DNA from: Acidobacteriaceae bacterium UBA1795
GTDB taxonomy: Bacteria; Acidobacteriota; Terriglobia; Terriglobales; Acidobacteriaceae
Length of the DNA stretch: 23,043 nucleotides
Assembly: GCA_002314435.1 (NCBI GenBank)
Contig: DCFV01000215.1
Coordinates: forward strand, 2,374 to 25,416
Direction of reading: 5' to 3'
This document shows, one piece after another, positions 1 to 7,267 of the stretch. Each line of letters opens with the position of its first letter. The stretch's first letter is position 1. The position numbers were made by a program, and so were the translations under genes. The notes beneath the pieces are model-generated. The model was not told the origin of the DNA, did no database searches, and was given only the letters and a program-made list of their open reading frames with translations.

Positions 1-643
<643 letters not shown>

Positions 644-955
644 CGGAGAACCTTTCTATCCGCTTCAACGCGGATGATGTCAGAAAGATGGAGTGCGTAT
701 CCGAGGGGCCGCACACTCCCTCTCGGGGCGGGGGCACAATTCGGAATAAATCGTCGGGGATAGCTTACTCAGCAGGCGCATCCGCGTCCACGGTCGGGCC
801 GGCCGCGACGGAAGCGCTTGAGAAAGGGAGCGGCGGGGATGACCGTAGACGTACGCATGAAAGACGCACTGATTTTATCGCGACGGGCGCTGCACTGGAA
901 ATGGAAACCCGGAAGCGGCCGCCATCGGCTAGGCTGAAAGCCGGGAGGTTTCCTC
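644..955. other. Divergent intergenic region between acnA and the MetX-fold hydrolase
   Basis: 312 bases with no convincing gene. Short open frames on either strand lack a credible start site and look like chance frames in GC-rich DNA. A 6-bp hairpin (658-675, loop TTCAAC) sits immediately above the acnA Shine-Dalgarno, and an imperfect 8-bp inverted repeat flanks about 700-727. Promoters for both flanking genes should lie here, but I see no -10/-35 pair good enough to call. Confidence 0.5.
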
Positions 956-2053
956 ATGGCTGTGCGCTTTCTCCGCTCCGTCGCTTCGGTCTGTCTGCTC
1001 GCTTTCCATTCCGCGTTTTGTCAGACGGCGCCCACACCTCCCAAGTGGTCTACGGTGGACGGCACGGTGGTGCTGCACGACTTCCGCTTCGGTTCGGGCG
1101 AAACGCTGCCTCAGCTGCGGCTGCACTACCTGGCGCTAGGCACGCCGCACCGCAACTCTTCCGGGCACACGGATAACGCCATTCTGCTGCTGCACGGCAC
1201 GGGAGGCAGCGCCCGCTCGCTGCTGAATCCTCTTTTTTCCGACGTGCTCTTTGGCCCGGGTGCACCGCTCGACATCGCGCGCTATTTCCTGATCTTTCCC
1301 GACGACATCGGCCATGGGCAGAGTTCCAAGCCCTCGGACGCGTTGCATGCGCACTTCCCTGCCTACGACTACGACGACATGGTACGCAGCCAGCGGATGA
1401 TGCTGGACTCGATGAAGATCGATCATCTGCGGCTGATTCTGGGCACATCGATGGGCTGCATGGAGAGCTTTGTTTGGGGCGAGACTTACCCAGACTTTGC
1501 CGATGCCCTGGCTCCCTTTGCGTGTCTGCCGGTGCAGATTGCCGGGCGCAACCGCATGATGCGCTATATGGCGATCCAGGCAATCAGGCAGGACCCGGCG
1601 TGGCTGGGCGGGGAGTACGAAAGCGAACCCGAGCAGGGGCTGCGCACAGCCAATGAAATGCTGATGATCATGGGATCGAGCCCGCTGCAGATGCAGAAGC
1701 AGGCTCCGACGCGCGACCAGGCAGAGCAGTATGTAGAGCGCTACCTGACGCGGACGATGGCGTCAACAGATGCCAATGACCTGATCTTCTATACCAACGC
1801 GAGCCGCAACTACGATCCCAGCCCGCACCTGGACCTCATTACGGTGCCGGTGCTTTGGATCAACTCAGCCGACGACTACATCAACCCGCCGGAATTGGGG
1901 ATTGCGCAGGAGATGGTGAAGCAGATGCCGCACGCGCGATTTATTCTGCTGCCCATCTCCGACGCGACGCGCGGCCACGGCACGCACACGGCAGCGGCCG
2001 TGTGGAAGGACTACCTGGCCGAGTTCATGAAGCAGACCGAACCAAAACCCTAG
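956..2053 (+). CDS. Secreted alpha/beta hydrolase of the homoserine O-acetyltransferase (MetX) fold
   Basis: 365 residues. An N-terminal signal peptide (basic MAVRFLR, hydrophobic core to about residue 20, then FCQTAP) predicts export. The body is an alpha/beta hydrolase of the MetX group: oxyanion region LLLHGTGGSARS (about 79-90), PDDIGHGQSSKPSD, nucleophile elbow GTSMGC with Ser165, acid candidates Asp306/Asp307 in NSADDYINPP, and a late GHGTH with His341 as the probable catalytic His. True MetX is a cytoplasmic methionine-pathway enzyme, so the signal peptide and absence of met genes nearby argue for a different esterase or acyltransferase role; the substrate is unknown. The start has a good Shine-Dalgarno (GGGAGG). 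The CLC gene begins 8 bases after the stop, so the two are probably co-transcribed. Confidence 0.85.
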   Translation: MAVRFLRSVASVCLLAFHSAFCQTAPTPPKWSTVDGTVVLHDFRFGSGETLPQLRLHYLALGTPHRNSSGHTDNAILLLHGTGGSARSLLNPLFSDVLFGPGAPLDIARYFLIFPDDIGHGQSSKPSDALHAHFPAYDYDDMVRSQRMMLDSMKIDHLRLILGTSMGCMESFVWGETYPDFADALAPFACLPVQIAGRNRMMRYMAIQAIRQDPAWLGGEYESEPEQGLRTANEMLMIMGSSPLQMQKQAPTRDQAEQYVERYLTRTMASTDANDLIFYTNASRNYDPSPHLDLITVPVLWINSADDYINPPELGIAQEMVKQMPHARFILLPISDATRGHGTHTAAAVWKDYLAEFMKQTEPKP

Positions 2054-2060
2054 AAGGCAC

Positions 2061-3527
2061 GTGTCTATACTGGAAAAGAATGGCGGTTGCGAGGTCAGTG
2101 CAGAGTTGAACTACTGGGTGGGGTTGAAGGGGCTTTACCCGCGCGTGCTGGCGTGGCTGATGCAGCGGCTTCCGACGGAGCGGCAGCGACTCCCGGTGAT
2201 CACCATTCTGGCAGGCGGTCTGTGCGGGCTGGCCGCGGTGGCATTTCACGTGAGCGTGGGTCGCGCGCAGGCACTGCTGATTGAGCGGGCCGGAGCAATG
2301 CCCGATCATCTGTGGATCTGGGCGATGATTCTGACGCCGGCATTGGGCGGTCTGATCGCTGGGCTTGCGCTCTACTACGTGGTTCCGGCGGCGGCGGGCA
2401 GCGGTATTCCGCAGGTGAAGGCCGCCTACATGACCCGCTCGGGCTACGTTTCTCTCAAGGAAACGGCGGGCAAGTTTGTGTTGTGCGTGCTGCAGCTGGG
2501 CGCGGGCGCTTCGCTGGGCGTGGAAGGGCCAACGGTGCACATCTGCTCTGGTGTGAGCAGTCTGCTGGCGCGCATCACGCGGCTCAGCCCGAAGAACGCC
2601 CGACGTCTTACCTCAGTGGGCATGGCAGCGGGAATTGCTGCGGCGTTTAACGCGCCGATTGCGGCCGTCACCTTCACGCTGGAAGAGCTTATCGGCGCGC
2701 TCGACCAAACTATGCTCTCCGGCGTGATCGTGGCCGCCGCACTGGCGGCCGTAGTCGAAAACCGGGTGCTCGGCTCGCACCCCATCTTTCACGTCCCGCG
2801 CAATTTCACGTTCGACCAGCCGTCGTCGCTGGTCTGGTATGCGCTGCTTGGGCTGCTGGCCGCGGGCGTCTCCATCCTGTTCACAGATTCGTTGCTAGCG
2901 ATGCGAGGCTGGTTCCGGCGACTGACGGCCGTGCCGCGCTGGGTGCATCCGGCGATTGGCGCAGCGGCAACCGGCGCATTGGCTGTGGTGGGCCTGCTGC
3001 TGTTTCATCTGGACGGTATCGCCGGCGATCCCTATAAAACGCTCACCCTGGCCTTCAGCGGCACGCTGCCAGTGGCCGCGATGGCCGCGCTCTGCCTGCT
3101 GAAGATGGCCGGCACGGTCACCTCGTACTCAAGCGGAGGCGCGGGCGGCATCTTTGCACCGGCACTGTTTATGGGGGGCATGCTGGGCGGCGCAGTCGGC
3201 TACATCGACGTCGCCGTTTTCCATCACTCCGCCGACTCGATTGGCGCATTCGCGGTGGTGGGCATGGGAGCGGTGTTTGCGGGCGTGGTGCGCGCGCCCA
3301 TGACATCCGTGCTGATCATCTTCGAGATGACGGGGGGCTACGGCCTGGTACTGCCGCTGATGATCGCCAACATGAGCGCCTTTGCCCTGGCACGCCACTG
3401 GCGGCACACACCCATTTACGAAGCACTGCTGGAGCAAGACGGCATTCATCTGCCTGAGCGCCCTGTCGATCCGCGGCAGGAAGAAGACAAGGACGAAGGG
3501 GAAGCGCCGGAAGACGCGATGGCTTGA
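2061..3527 (+). CDS. CLC-family H+/Cl- exchange transporter
   Basis: 488-residue polytopic inner-membrane protein. All three CLC selectivity signatures are visible: GSGIPQ, GVEGP with the gating glutamate Glu155, and GGIFAP in the second half. Glu209 in TLEEL corresponds to the internal proton glutamate (E203 of E. coli ClC-ec1), and the tyrosine in PIYEALLEQD matches Tyr445. This residue set belongs to coupled 2Cl-/H+ antiporters, not channels. There is no CBS domain; the tail is short, charged and hydrophilic. The start is a GTG at 2061 with GAAGG just after the upstream stop; the next possible in-frame ATG is about 30 residues in. It ends only 2 bases from the stop of the convergent TonB-like gene. 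Confidence 0.93.
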   Translation: MSILEKNGGCEVSAELNYWVGLKGLYPRVLAWLMQRLPTERQRLPVITILAGGLCGLAAVAFHVSVGRAQALLIERAGAMPDHLWIWAMILTPALGGLIAGLALYYVVPAAAGSGIPQVKAAYMTRSGYVSLKETAGKFVLCVLQLGAGASLGVEGPTVHICSGVSSLLARITRLSPKNARRLTSVGMAAGIAAAFNAPIAAVTFTLEELIGALDQTMLSGVIVAAALAAVVENRVLGSHPIFHVPRNFTFDQPSSLVWYALLGLLAAGVSILFTDSLLAMRGWFRRLTAVPRWVHPAIGAAATGALAVVGLLLFHLDGIAGDPYKTLTLAFSGTLPVAAMAALCLLKMAGTVTSYSSGGAGGIFAPALFMGGMLGGAVGYIDVAVFHHSADSIGAFAVVGMGAVFAGVVRAPMTSVLIIFEMTGGYGLVLPLMIANMSAFALARHWRHTPIYEALLEQDGIHLPERPVDPRQEEDKDEGEAPEDAMA

Positions 3528-3529
3528 GC

Positions 3530-4612
3530 CTAGCGCGGCGGCTGCTCGTTGTAGAGGAACAGCGCGCGCAGCTCCAGATACGGGCCGTGGAAATCACGCG
3601 GCAGCGGGGGGTAGTTGGAGCCGGTAAGCGCGCCCCATGCAGCACGGTCGAGGCCTGTGTCGCCGGAGCGGCCTTCAAGTACCATGCTGCCCTCCATGAT
3701 GCGGCCGTTGGGCAGCACCTTGAAGCGGATCTGCACGGCGCCCTTCTTGAGAATGGGCGCGTTGACCTCGTCGGGAATCAGCGGGTCCCAGGTGTGCTCG
3801 GTTTCCACATACCAGCGATGCAGCCAGGAGTTGAAGTCGACTCCCTGGGTGTCCGACAGGATCTGAACGCCGCCGCCTGCACCGGGATGCCGTGCCAGCC
3901 CGCCGCCGGGGAGGGGCTCGGAGCCAGCGCCGGAAGAGCCGCTGGCTGCGCCACGCATGGCCTGGCGCATCTGGTCAGCCGGGTTCTGGGAGCCCATGGC
4001 GAAGTTGGGCCGTGCGGGTACCGCCTGAGGCCGCGGAGCCTCCTCTGGCGACTGTGACTTGGGCGCGGGCGGCGTTTGCGGCTGCGGAGGCACGGGATTC
4101 TGCACCTCGGGCTGCTTGGCAGGCTCAGGTGCGGGGACCGGCGGAGCCTGCTTCTGCAGGTCTTCGAGAGTCTTCTTGTCGACGTGCGTCTGTCTTTCCG
4201 GGACCGGCTTGACTTCGACCTTGGGCTTGAGCATCTTCAGTGCGTCGGGGGGCAAGTCAAGGTAGCTCAAGTCTTTGCGTTGTTTGATGGCGTCGAACGG
4301 GTCGACGACCGGCGGCACTCGGAGTACGTACTTCGGAATCCAGGTGATGGCCGAGATCAGCAGAATGTGGATGAGGACAGCGAGCCAAATGCCTTCACGC
4401 AGACGTGCCCAGCGGCGCTCGTCTTCGAGCTCGCTGATCATCTCCAGCAGTTCGTGCGTGTCGTAGTCCACCCAGCGCGAGGTGGAGTAGCCCGGACTCG
4501 GCGCTGCGTCTTGCGACGGCTGCGAGCTGGAATTTTCCCCGGAGTTTTCGGGGCCGGTTCCGACGGGCTCGTTGGGTTCGTTCTGCTGGGCTGGCGTTTC
4601 TGTGGTGGGCAT
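3530..4612 (-). CDS. TonB-like energy-transducer family protein
   Basis: 360 residues with the TonB/TolA plan. A hydrophilic N-terminus of about 70 residues (Gln/Ser/Pro-rich, then charged around HELLEMISELEDERR) leads to one transmembrane span (about 75-93, WLAVLIHILLISAITW). Then come a long Pro/Lys/Glu-rich periplasmic linker (about 100-210), a Gly/Ser-rich segment, and a TonB-C-like domain from about 255 (VQIRFKVLPNGRI, then GLDRAAWGALTGSNYPPLP). TonB family members carry proton-motive energy from ExbB/ExbD to outer-membrane receptors, but no exbB/exbD or receptor is in view, so the partner is unknown. The cytoplasmic part before the span is longer than in classical TonB. Only a weak Shine-Dalgarno precedes the ATG at 4612. 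Confidence 0.8.
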   Translation of the reverse strand: MPTTETPAQQNEPNEPVGTGPENSGENSSSQPSQDAAPSPGYSTSRWVDYDTHELLEMISELEDERRWARLREGIWLAVLIHILLISAITWIPKYVLRVPPVVDPFDAIKQRKDLSYLDLPPDALKMLKPKVEVKPVPERQTHVDKKTLEDLQKQAPPVPAPEPAKQPEVQNPVPPQPQTPPAPKSQSPEEAPRPQAVPARPNFAMGSQNPADQMRQAMRGAASGSSGAGSEPLPGGGLARHPGAGGGVQILSDTQGVDFNSWLHRWYVETEHTWDPLIPDEVNAPILKKGAVQIRFKVLPNGRIMEGSMVLEGRSGDTGLDRAAWGALTGSNYPPLPRDFHGPYLELRALFLYNEQPPR

Positions 4613-4728
4613 GCGTCCGACTGGAACCGGAGGGCAGTGCCCGCCAGGCTCTCATTGAAGGTCCTTCCTGTCTATTCTCTCATCCCCGGTGAAACGCGCA
4701 ACTCAAGGCAGAAAAGCGGCGCAAACCG

Positions 4729-4734
4729 TACAAT
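4729..4734 (+). promoter_or_regulatory. Candidate -10 box for the DedA-family gene
   Basis: TACAAT (5 of 6 to the sigma-70 consensus) lies 44 bases before the TTG start in the 166-base divergent gap, giving a leader of roughly 38 bases with an AAAGGG Shine-Dalgarno. No good -35 was found at 16-18 bases. Confidence 0.4.
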
Positions 4735-4778
4735 GATTCTTTTGGAATGGACGGATTGCACGAGAGAAAGGGACACGT

Positions 4779-5408
4779 TTGAAGCAGTTTTTTCTGAAGC
4801 TTGCAGCCCAGTGGAAGCTGGTGGCCCTGCCCGCGCTGGTGAAGATGGGGTTCTGGGGCGTGGCCGCCGTGGCCCTGCTGGACTCCTCCTCGATCCCGGT
4901 GCCCATGGATGCCATTCTGGCTGTCTACATCTGGAATAATAAGAGCCACTTCTGGATCTTCTGCGTGATGGCAGCAGTGGGTTCGGCCATCGGCGGGCTC
5001 GTGCCCTACGGGCTTGGCCGGGCCGGCGGCGAATTGTTCCTGCTGAAGCGTGTGAACCGCGCGCGTTTCGAGCAACTCCGCGACCGCTTTGAGGAGCAGG
5101 AGTTTCTGGCGGTGATGATCCCGTCCATGCTGCCGCCGCCTACACCGTGGAAGGTGTTTGTGTTTGCTGCGGGCGTGTTTGAGATGAAGGTGGTGCCGTA
5201 CATGGCAGCGGTGGCAGCCGGACGCTTTGTGCGCTGGATGGTTCTGGCATTGCTGGTGCTCAAGCTGGGCCCGGATGCGGTGAGCATCGTGGAACATCAC
5301 GCTCTGCGGGCAATTCTTGCGGTGCTTGGACTGGCGGTGGTCGGATTTGGCTGGTGGTGGCTTCGCAAGCGGAGGAGCTTTACGGCAGAGGAGCCGCAGG
5401 CCGACTGA
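4779..5408 (+). CDS. DedA/VTT-domain (SNARE-associated) membrane protein
   Basis: 209-residue inner-membrane protein with several hydrophobic spans. It shows the VTT/DedA features: an early DSSSIPVPMDAILA segment (about 36-49), a glycine-rich GSAIGGLVPYGLGRAGGE re-entrant region, and FLAVMIPSMLPPPTPWKVFVFAAG in the second half, which is the conserved proline/glycine re-entrant motif. DedA proteins are linked to lipid flipping (undecaprenyl phosphate or phosphatidylethanolamine) and membrane-potential homeostasis; the substrate of this one cannot be read from sequence. The start is a TTG at 4779 preceded by AAAGGG; the first in-frame ATG would remove the conserved N-terminal helix. The final codons lie in an inverted repeat shared with the convergent neighbour. 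Confidence 0.87.
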   Translation: MKQFFLKLAAQWKLVALPALVKMGFWGVAAVALLDSSSIPVPMDAILAVYIWNNKSHFWIFCVMAAVGSAIGGLVPYGLGRAGGELFLLKRVNRARFEQLRDRFEEQEFLAVMIPSMLPPPTPWKVFVFAAGVFEMKVVPYMAAVAAGRFVRWMVLALLVLKLGPDAVSIVEHHALRAILAVLGLAVVGFGWWWLRKRRSFTAEEPQAD

Positions 5409-5419
5409 AGCCGGCCTGC
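5396..5419. terminator. Stem-loop over the DedA stop codon, possible bidirectional terminator
   Basis: GCAGGCCG (5396-5403) pairs perfectly with CGGCCTGC (5412-5419) across an 8-base loop that contains the TGA of the DedA gene. It sits between two convergent genes, which fits a shared transcription end, but neither side has a T-run, so it is not a classical intrinsic terminator. Confidence 0.4.
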
Positions 5420-5430
5420 ATACTGCGAGA

Positions 5431-5979
5431 CTACTTGCCAGCGAGGGCGGGCTGAGAGTGCGAGCCCTTGAAGCGGCGAGCCAGCACCGGTACGCCGAAG
5501 GCCAGGCCGGCAACGATCGTGGTCGCGATCACGTCATTGCGGTAGAACGGCAGGGCGGCGACGAAGCAGGCGGTCAGGCCAGCGGCCGTGCGGGGATACA
5601 TCTCGCCCGACACCCAGACAGCATAGTTTGAAACCACGAAGAACGAGGTGGGTCCGAGAACGACACCCGCAGCCACGCGGATGAAGCTGGTGCGTGCGTG
5701 CAGCAGGATCTGGCCAAGGACCATGGCCATGAGGTACCACGCCCACGTCGTGACGTAGCCCTGCCAGCGGAACGGGTACGCATAGACCGCCGTGGTCAGG
5801 TAGTAGTCGGTCGCCATGAGCAGGGCGAGGGGGGCCAGCATCTCTCGCCAAGAGCGCCGCGCACCGAAGAAGAGCAGCGCGCCGCCGACTGCCGTGAAGT
5901 TGAACCAGTCGGGATGGGGGCAGGCAGCCAACACGAGGCGGCTCAGAATGGCGACAACCAGCAGCAGATAGGCGGGCAT
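5431..5979 (-). CDS. DUF6580-like integral membrane protein
   Basis: 182 residues, almost entirely hydrophobic, with about five transmembrane spans. Recognisable features are the N-terminal block ACPHPDWFNFTAVGGALLFFG (about residues 18-38), a polar DYYLTT, WAWYLMAMVLGQ, and a second half with PTSFFVVSNYAVW. This resembles the DUF6580 family of putative transport proteins found in Bacteroidetes and Acidobacteria; the function is unknown. I chose the ATG at 5979 because TGAGGTG lies six bases upstream and the hydrophobic protein begins there. The frame stays open to 6120, but that extension is Arg/Pro-rich, has no such site and would overlap the neighbouring gene's 3' end. It is convergent with the DedA gene (22 bases between stops). 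Confidence 0.75.
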   Translation of the reverse strand: MPAYLLLVVAILSRLVLAACPHPDWFNFTAVGGALLFFGARRSWREMLAPLALLMATDYYLTTAVYAYPFRWQGYVTTWAWYLMAMVLGQILLHARTSFIRVAAGVVLGPTSFFVVSNYAVWVSGEMYPRTAAGLTACFVAALPFYRNDVIATTIVAGLAFGVPVLARRFKGSHSQPALAGK

Positions 5980-6100
5980 ACACACCTCAGATTGCAGGAT
6001 TCCCGGACAAGGGTGGCCCGGGCTTGGAAATAATGCTTTCTGTATTGTCAGGTGTGCGCGTCTACGGGTCAACTCGGGAGGTGGAGTTGCGCTCCGTTGT

Positions 6101-7192
6101 CTACTTCTGAGGGCGGCCATTCATGACTTCACCTGCGTCTTCGTGGCCATCAACGATGTAGACCCAGCCCGAGAGCGGGGGGGGACCGGCGGAGCGCCCG
6201 GTGCCGCGGAAGGCATAGGCAAAGCGGAGATCGGAAAACTGCACCGTGGTCCAGGTGCGGCCGGGTGGAAGCTGGGGCGGGTCGAGGCCTTCTACCGGCT
6301 CCTGGCCAACGTCGCGGACGACGGCCCATGTGCCCCAGTCGAGATAGACCTGGCCAAGCGGGGTGCGCCTGGCGGCCTCGACGGCGGGGGTGACGGCGGG
6401 CTTGTAGAGCACGTCGCGGAGCGGATCAGACTCAATTTCGCCGGTGCGGGTGTTGACCTCCGCAGTCTGGTAGAAGGCGGGCGTCTCGAGGATGGCGTGC
6501 CAGAGGAAGGGGTTCACCGGATAGGGCTCGGCGGCGATGCGCGTGGCGGGCACAGCGGTGACCTGCGTGGTCTGAAGCATGGCGAGGGCCTGCGCGTGCT
6601 CGCCCCAGCGCCAGCACCAGAGCACAACCATTCCGCAGAGGGCGAAGATGGCCCAACCACGACCGCGGAAGGCGGAACGGCGCGCGCCGATCTCGCGGTC
6701 AGTGAGTCCGAGGAGCCACGGAAAGATAAGTGCGGAGAGCATGAGCGCCCACAGCACGGGCTCGGCAATGAAAACAAAGCTGCCGGCGTACCAGCGCGGG
6801 TTGAAGGGGAACAATGGGCGGAGGCCGTAGTTGTTGGTCCAGTCAAGCAGGAGGTGGCTGAGGGCGGAGAGGAATGCCGCGGCGTAGACCCAGACCCAGA
6901 GGGTGGGCTGCGCGGGCGGTTGCCCCTTGCGCAAACGGCGCTTCTCGCGCCAGCGGTGGAAGAGCCAGACGGCACCCGTGACGACGGCGGCTACGACGGG
7001 TACGGCGACGAAGGTGTGGGTGATGCCACGGTGGTGCTGGAGCCCCGCGACCGGGCCGGCAAAGCCCCATAGGACGTCGAGGTCACCGGCCTCGGCGGCA
7101 AGGACCGCCGCGAGCGTGGCGTAGCGCGTCTTGCGATTGAGGCCGGCGCGACCGAGGCAGGCTCCGGTGAGGAAGTGAGTGACGGGCTCCAT
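6101..7192 (-). CDS. YdjM-type (DUF457) membrane-bound metal-dependent hydrolase
   Basis: 363 residues. The N-terminus MEPVTHFLTGACLGRAG is typical of this family. Metal-ligand candidates are His6, Glu34/Asp37/Asp39 in AAEAGDLDVLW, the HHRGITHT block (53-60) and SHLLLDWTNNYG (112-123, His113 and Asp117). Several transmembrane spans follow (about 62-77, 98-115, 140-165 and 180-195), and the C-terminal third (from about 205) is soluble, ending in a small domain with GWVYIVDG. Family members are putative inner-membrane metallohydrolases; some are LexA-regulated in enterobacteria, but the substrate is unknown. An upstream ATG at 7240 would add 16 residues; 7192 is preferred because family proteins start MEPVTH. 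It is divergent from ligA (75 bases between starts). Confidence 0.82.
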   Translation of the reverse strand: MEPVTHFLTGACLGRAGLNRKTRYATLAAVLAAEAGDLDVLWGFAGPVAGLQHHRGITHTFVAVPVVAAVVTGAVWLFHRWREKRRLRKGQPPAQPTLWVWVYAAAFLSALSHLLLDWTNNYGLRPLFPFNPRWYAGSFVFIAEPVLWALMLSALIFPWLLGLTDREIGARRSAFRGRGWAIFALCGMVVLWCWRWGEHAQALAMLQTTQVTAVPATRIAAEPYPVNPFLWHAILETPAFYQTAEVNTRTGEIESDPLRDVLYKPAVTPAVEAARRTPLGQVYLDWGTWAVVRDVGQEPVEGLDPPQLPPGRTWTTVQFSDLRFAYAFRGTGRSAGPPPLSGWVYIVDGHEDAGEVMNGRPQK

Positions 7193-7233
7193 GGCTCGAT
7201 CCCACGATACTACGTGCGCGAGGGGCGGGGTGC

Positions 7234-7260
7234 GCGACATAGAATCCGGCCCCCTATAAT
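7234..7260 (+). promoter_or_regulatory. ligA promoter with perfect TATAAT next to the start codon
   Basis: TATAAT at 7255-7260 is a perfect -10 consensus. A GCGACA (-35-like, 4 of 6) lies 15 bases further up. The -10 box ends 7 bases before the ligA ATG at 7268, so transcription would begin at or within a base of the start codon; no Shine-Dalgarno is present between them. Confidence 0.6.
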
Positions 7261-7267
7261 CCTCAGC

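Noticed and set aside
769..957. 62-codon minus-strand frame in the acnA/hydrolase gap
   Set aside because: Arg/Pro-rich, no ribosome site, no recognisable domain; treated as chance.
2098..2100. GTG as the start of the CLC gene instead of GTG 2061
   Set aside because: It is out of frame with the protein; the in-frame GTG at 2061 has a Shine-Dalgarno.
4076..4939. Long plus-strand open frame over the TonB-like and DedA genes
   Set aside because: It is antisense to a protein with clear domain structure and in a wrong frame for DedA; long shadow frames are expected in GC-rich DNA.
5980..6120. N-terminal extension of the DUF6580-like protein up to 6120
   Set aside because: The extension is Arg/Pro-rich, lacks a ribosome site, would overlap the neighbouring gene and is unlike the hydrophobic body; a good Shine-Dalgarno is at the internal ATG.
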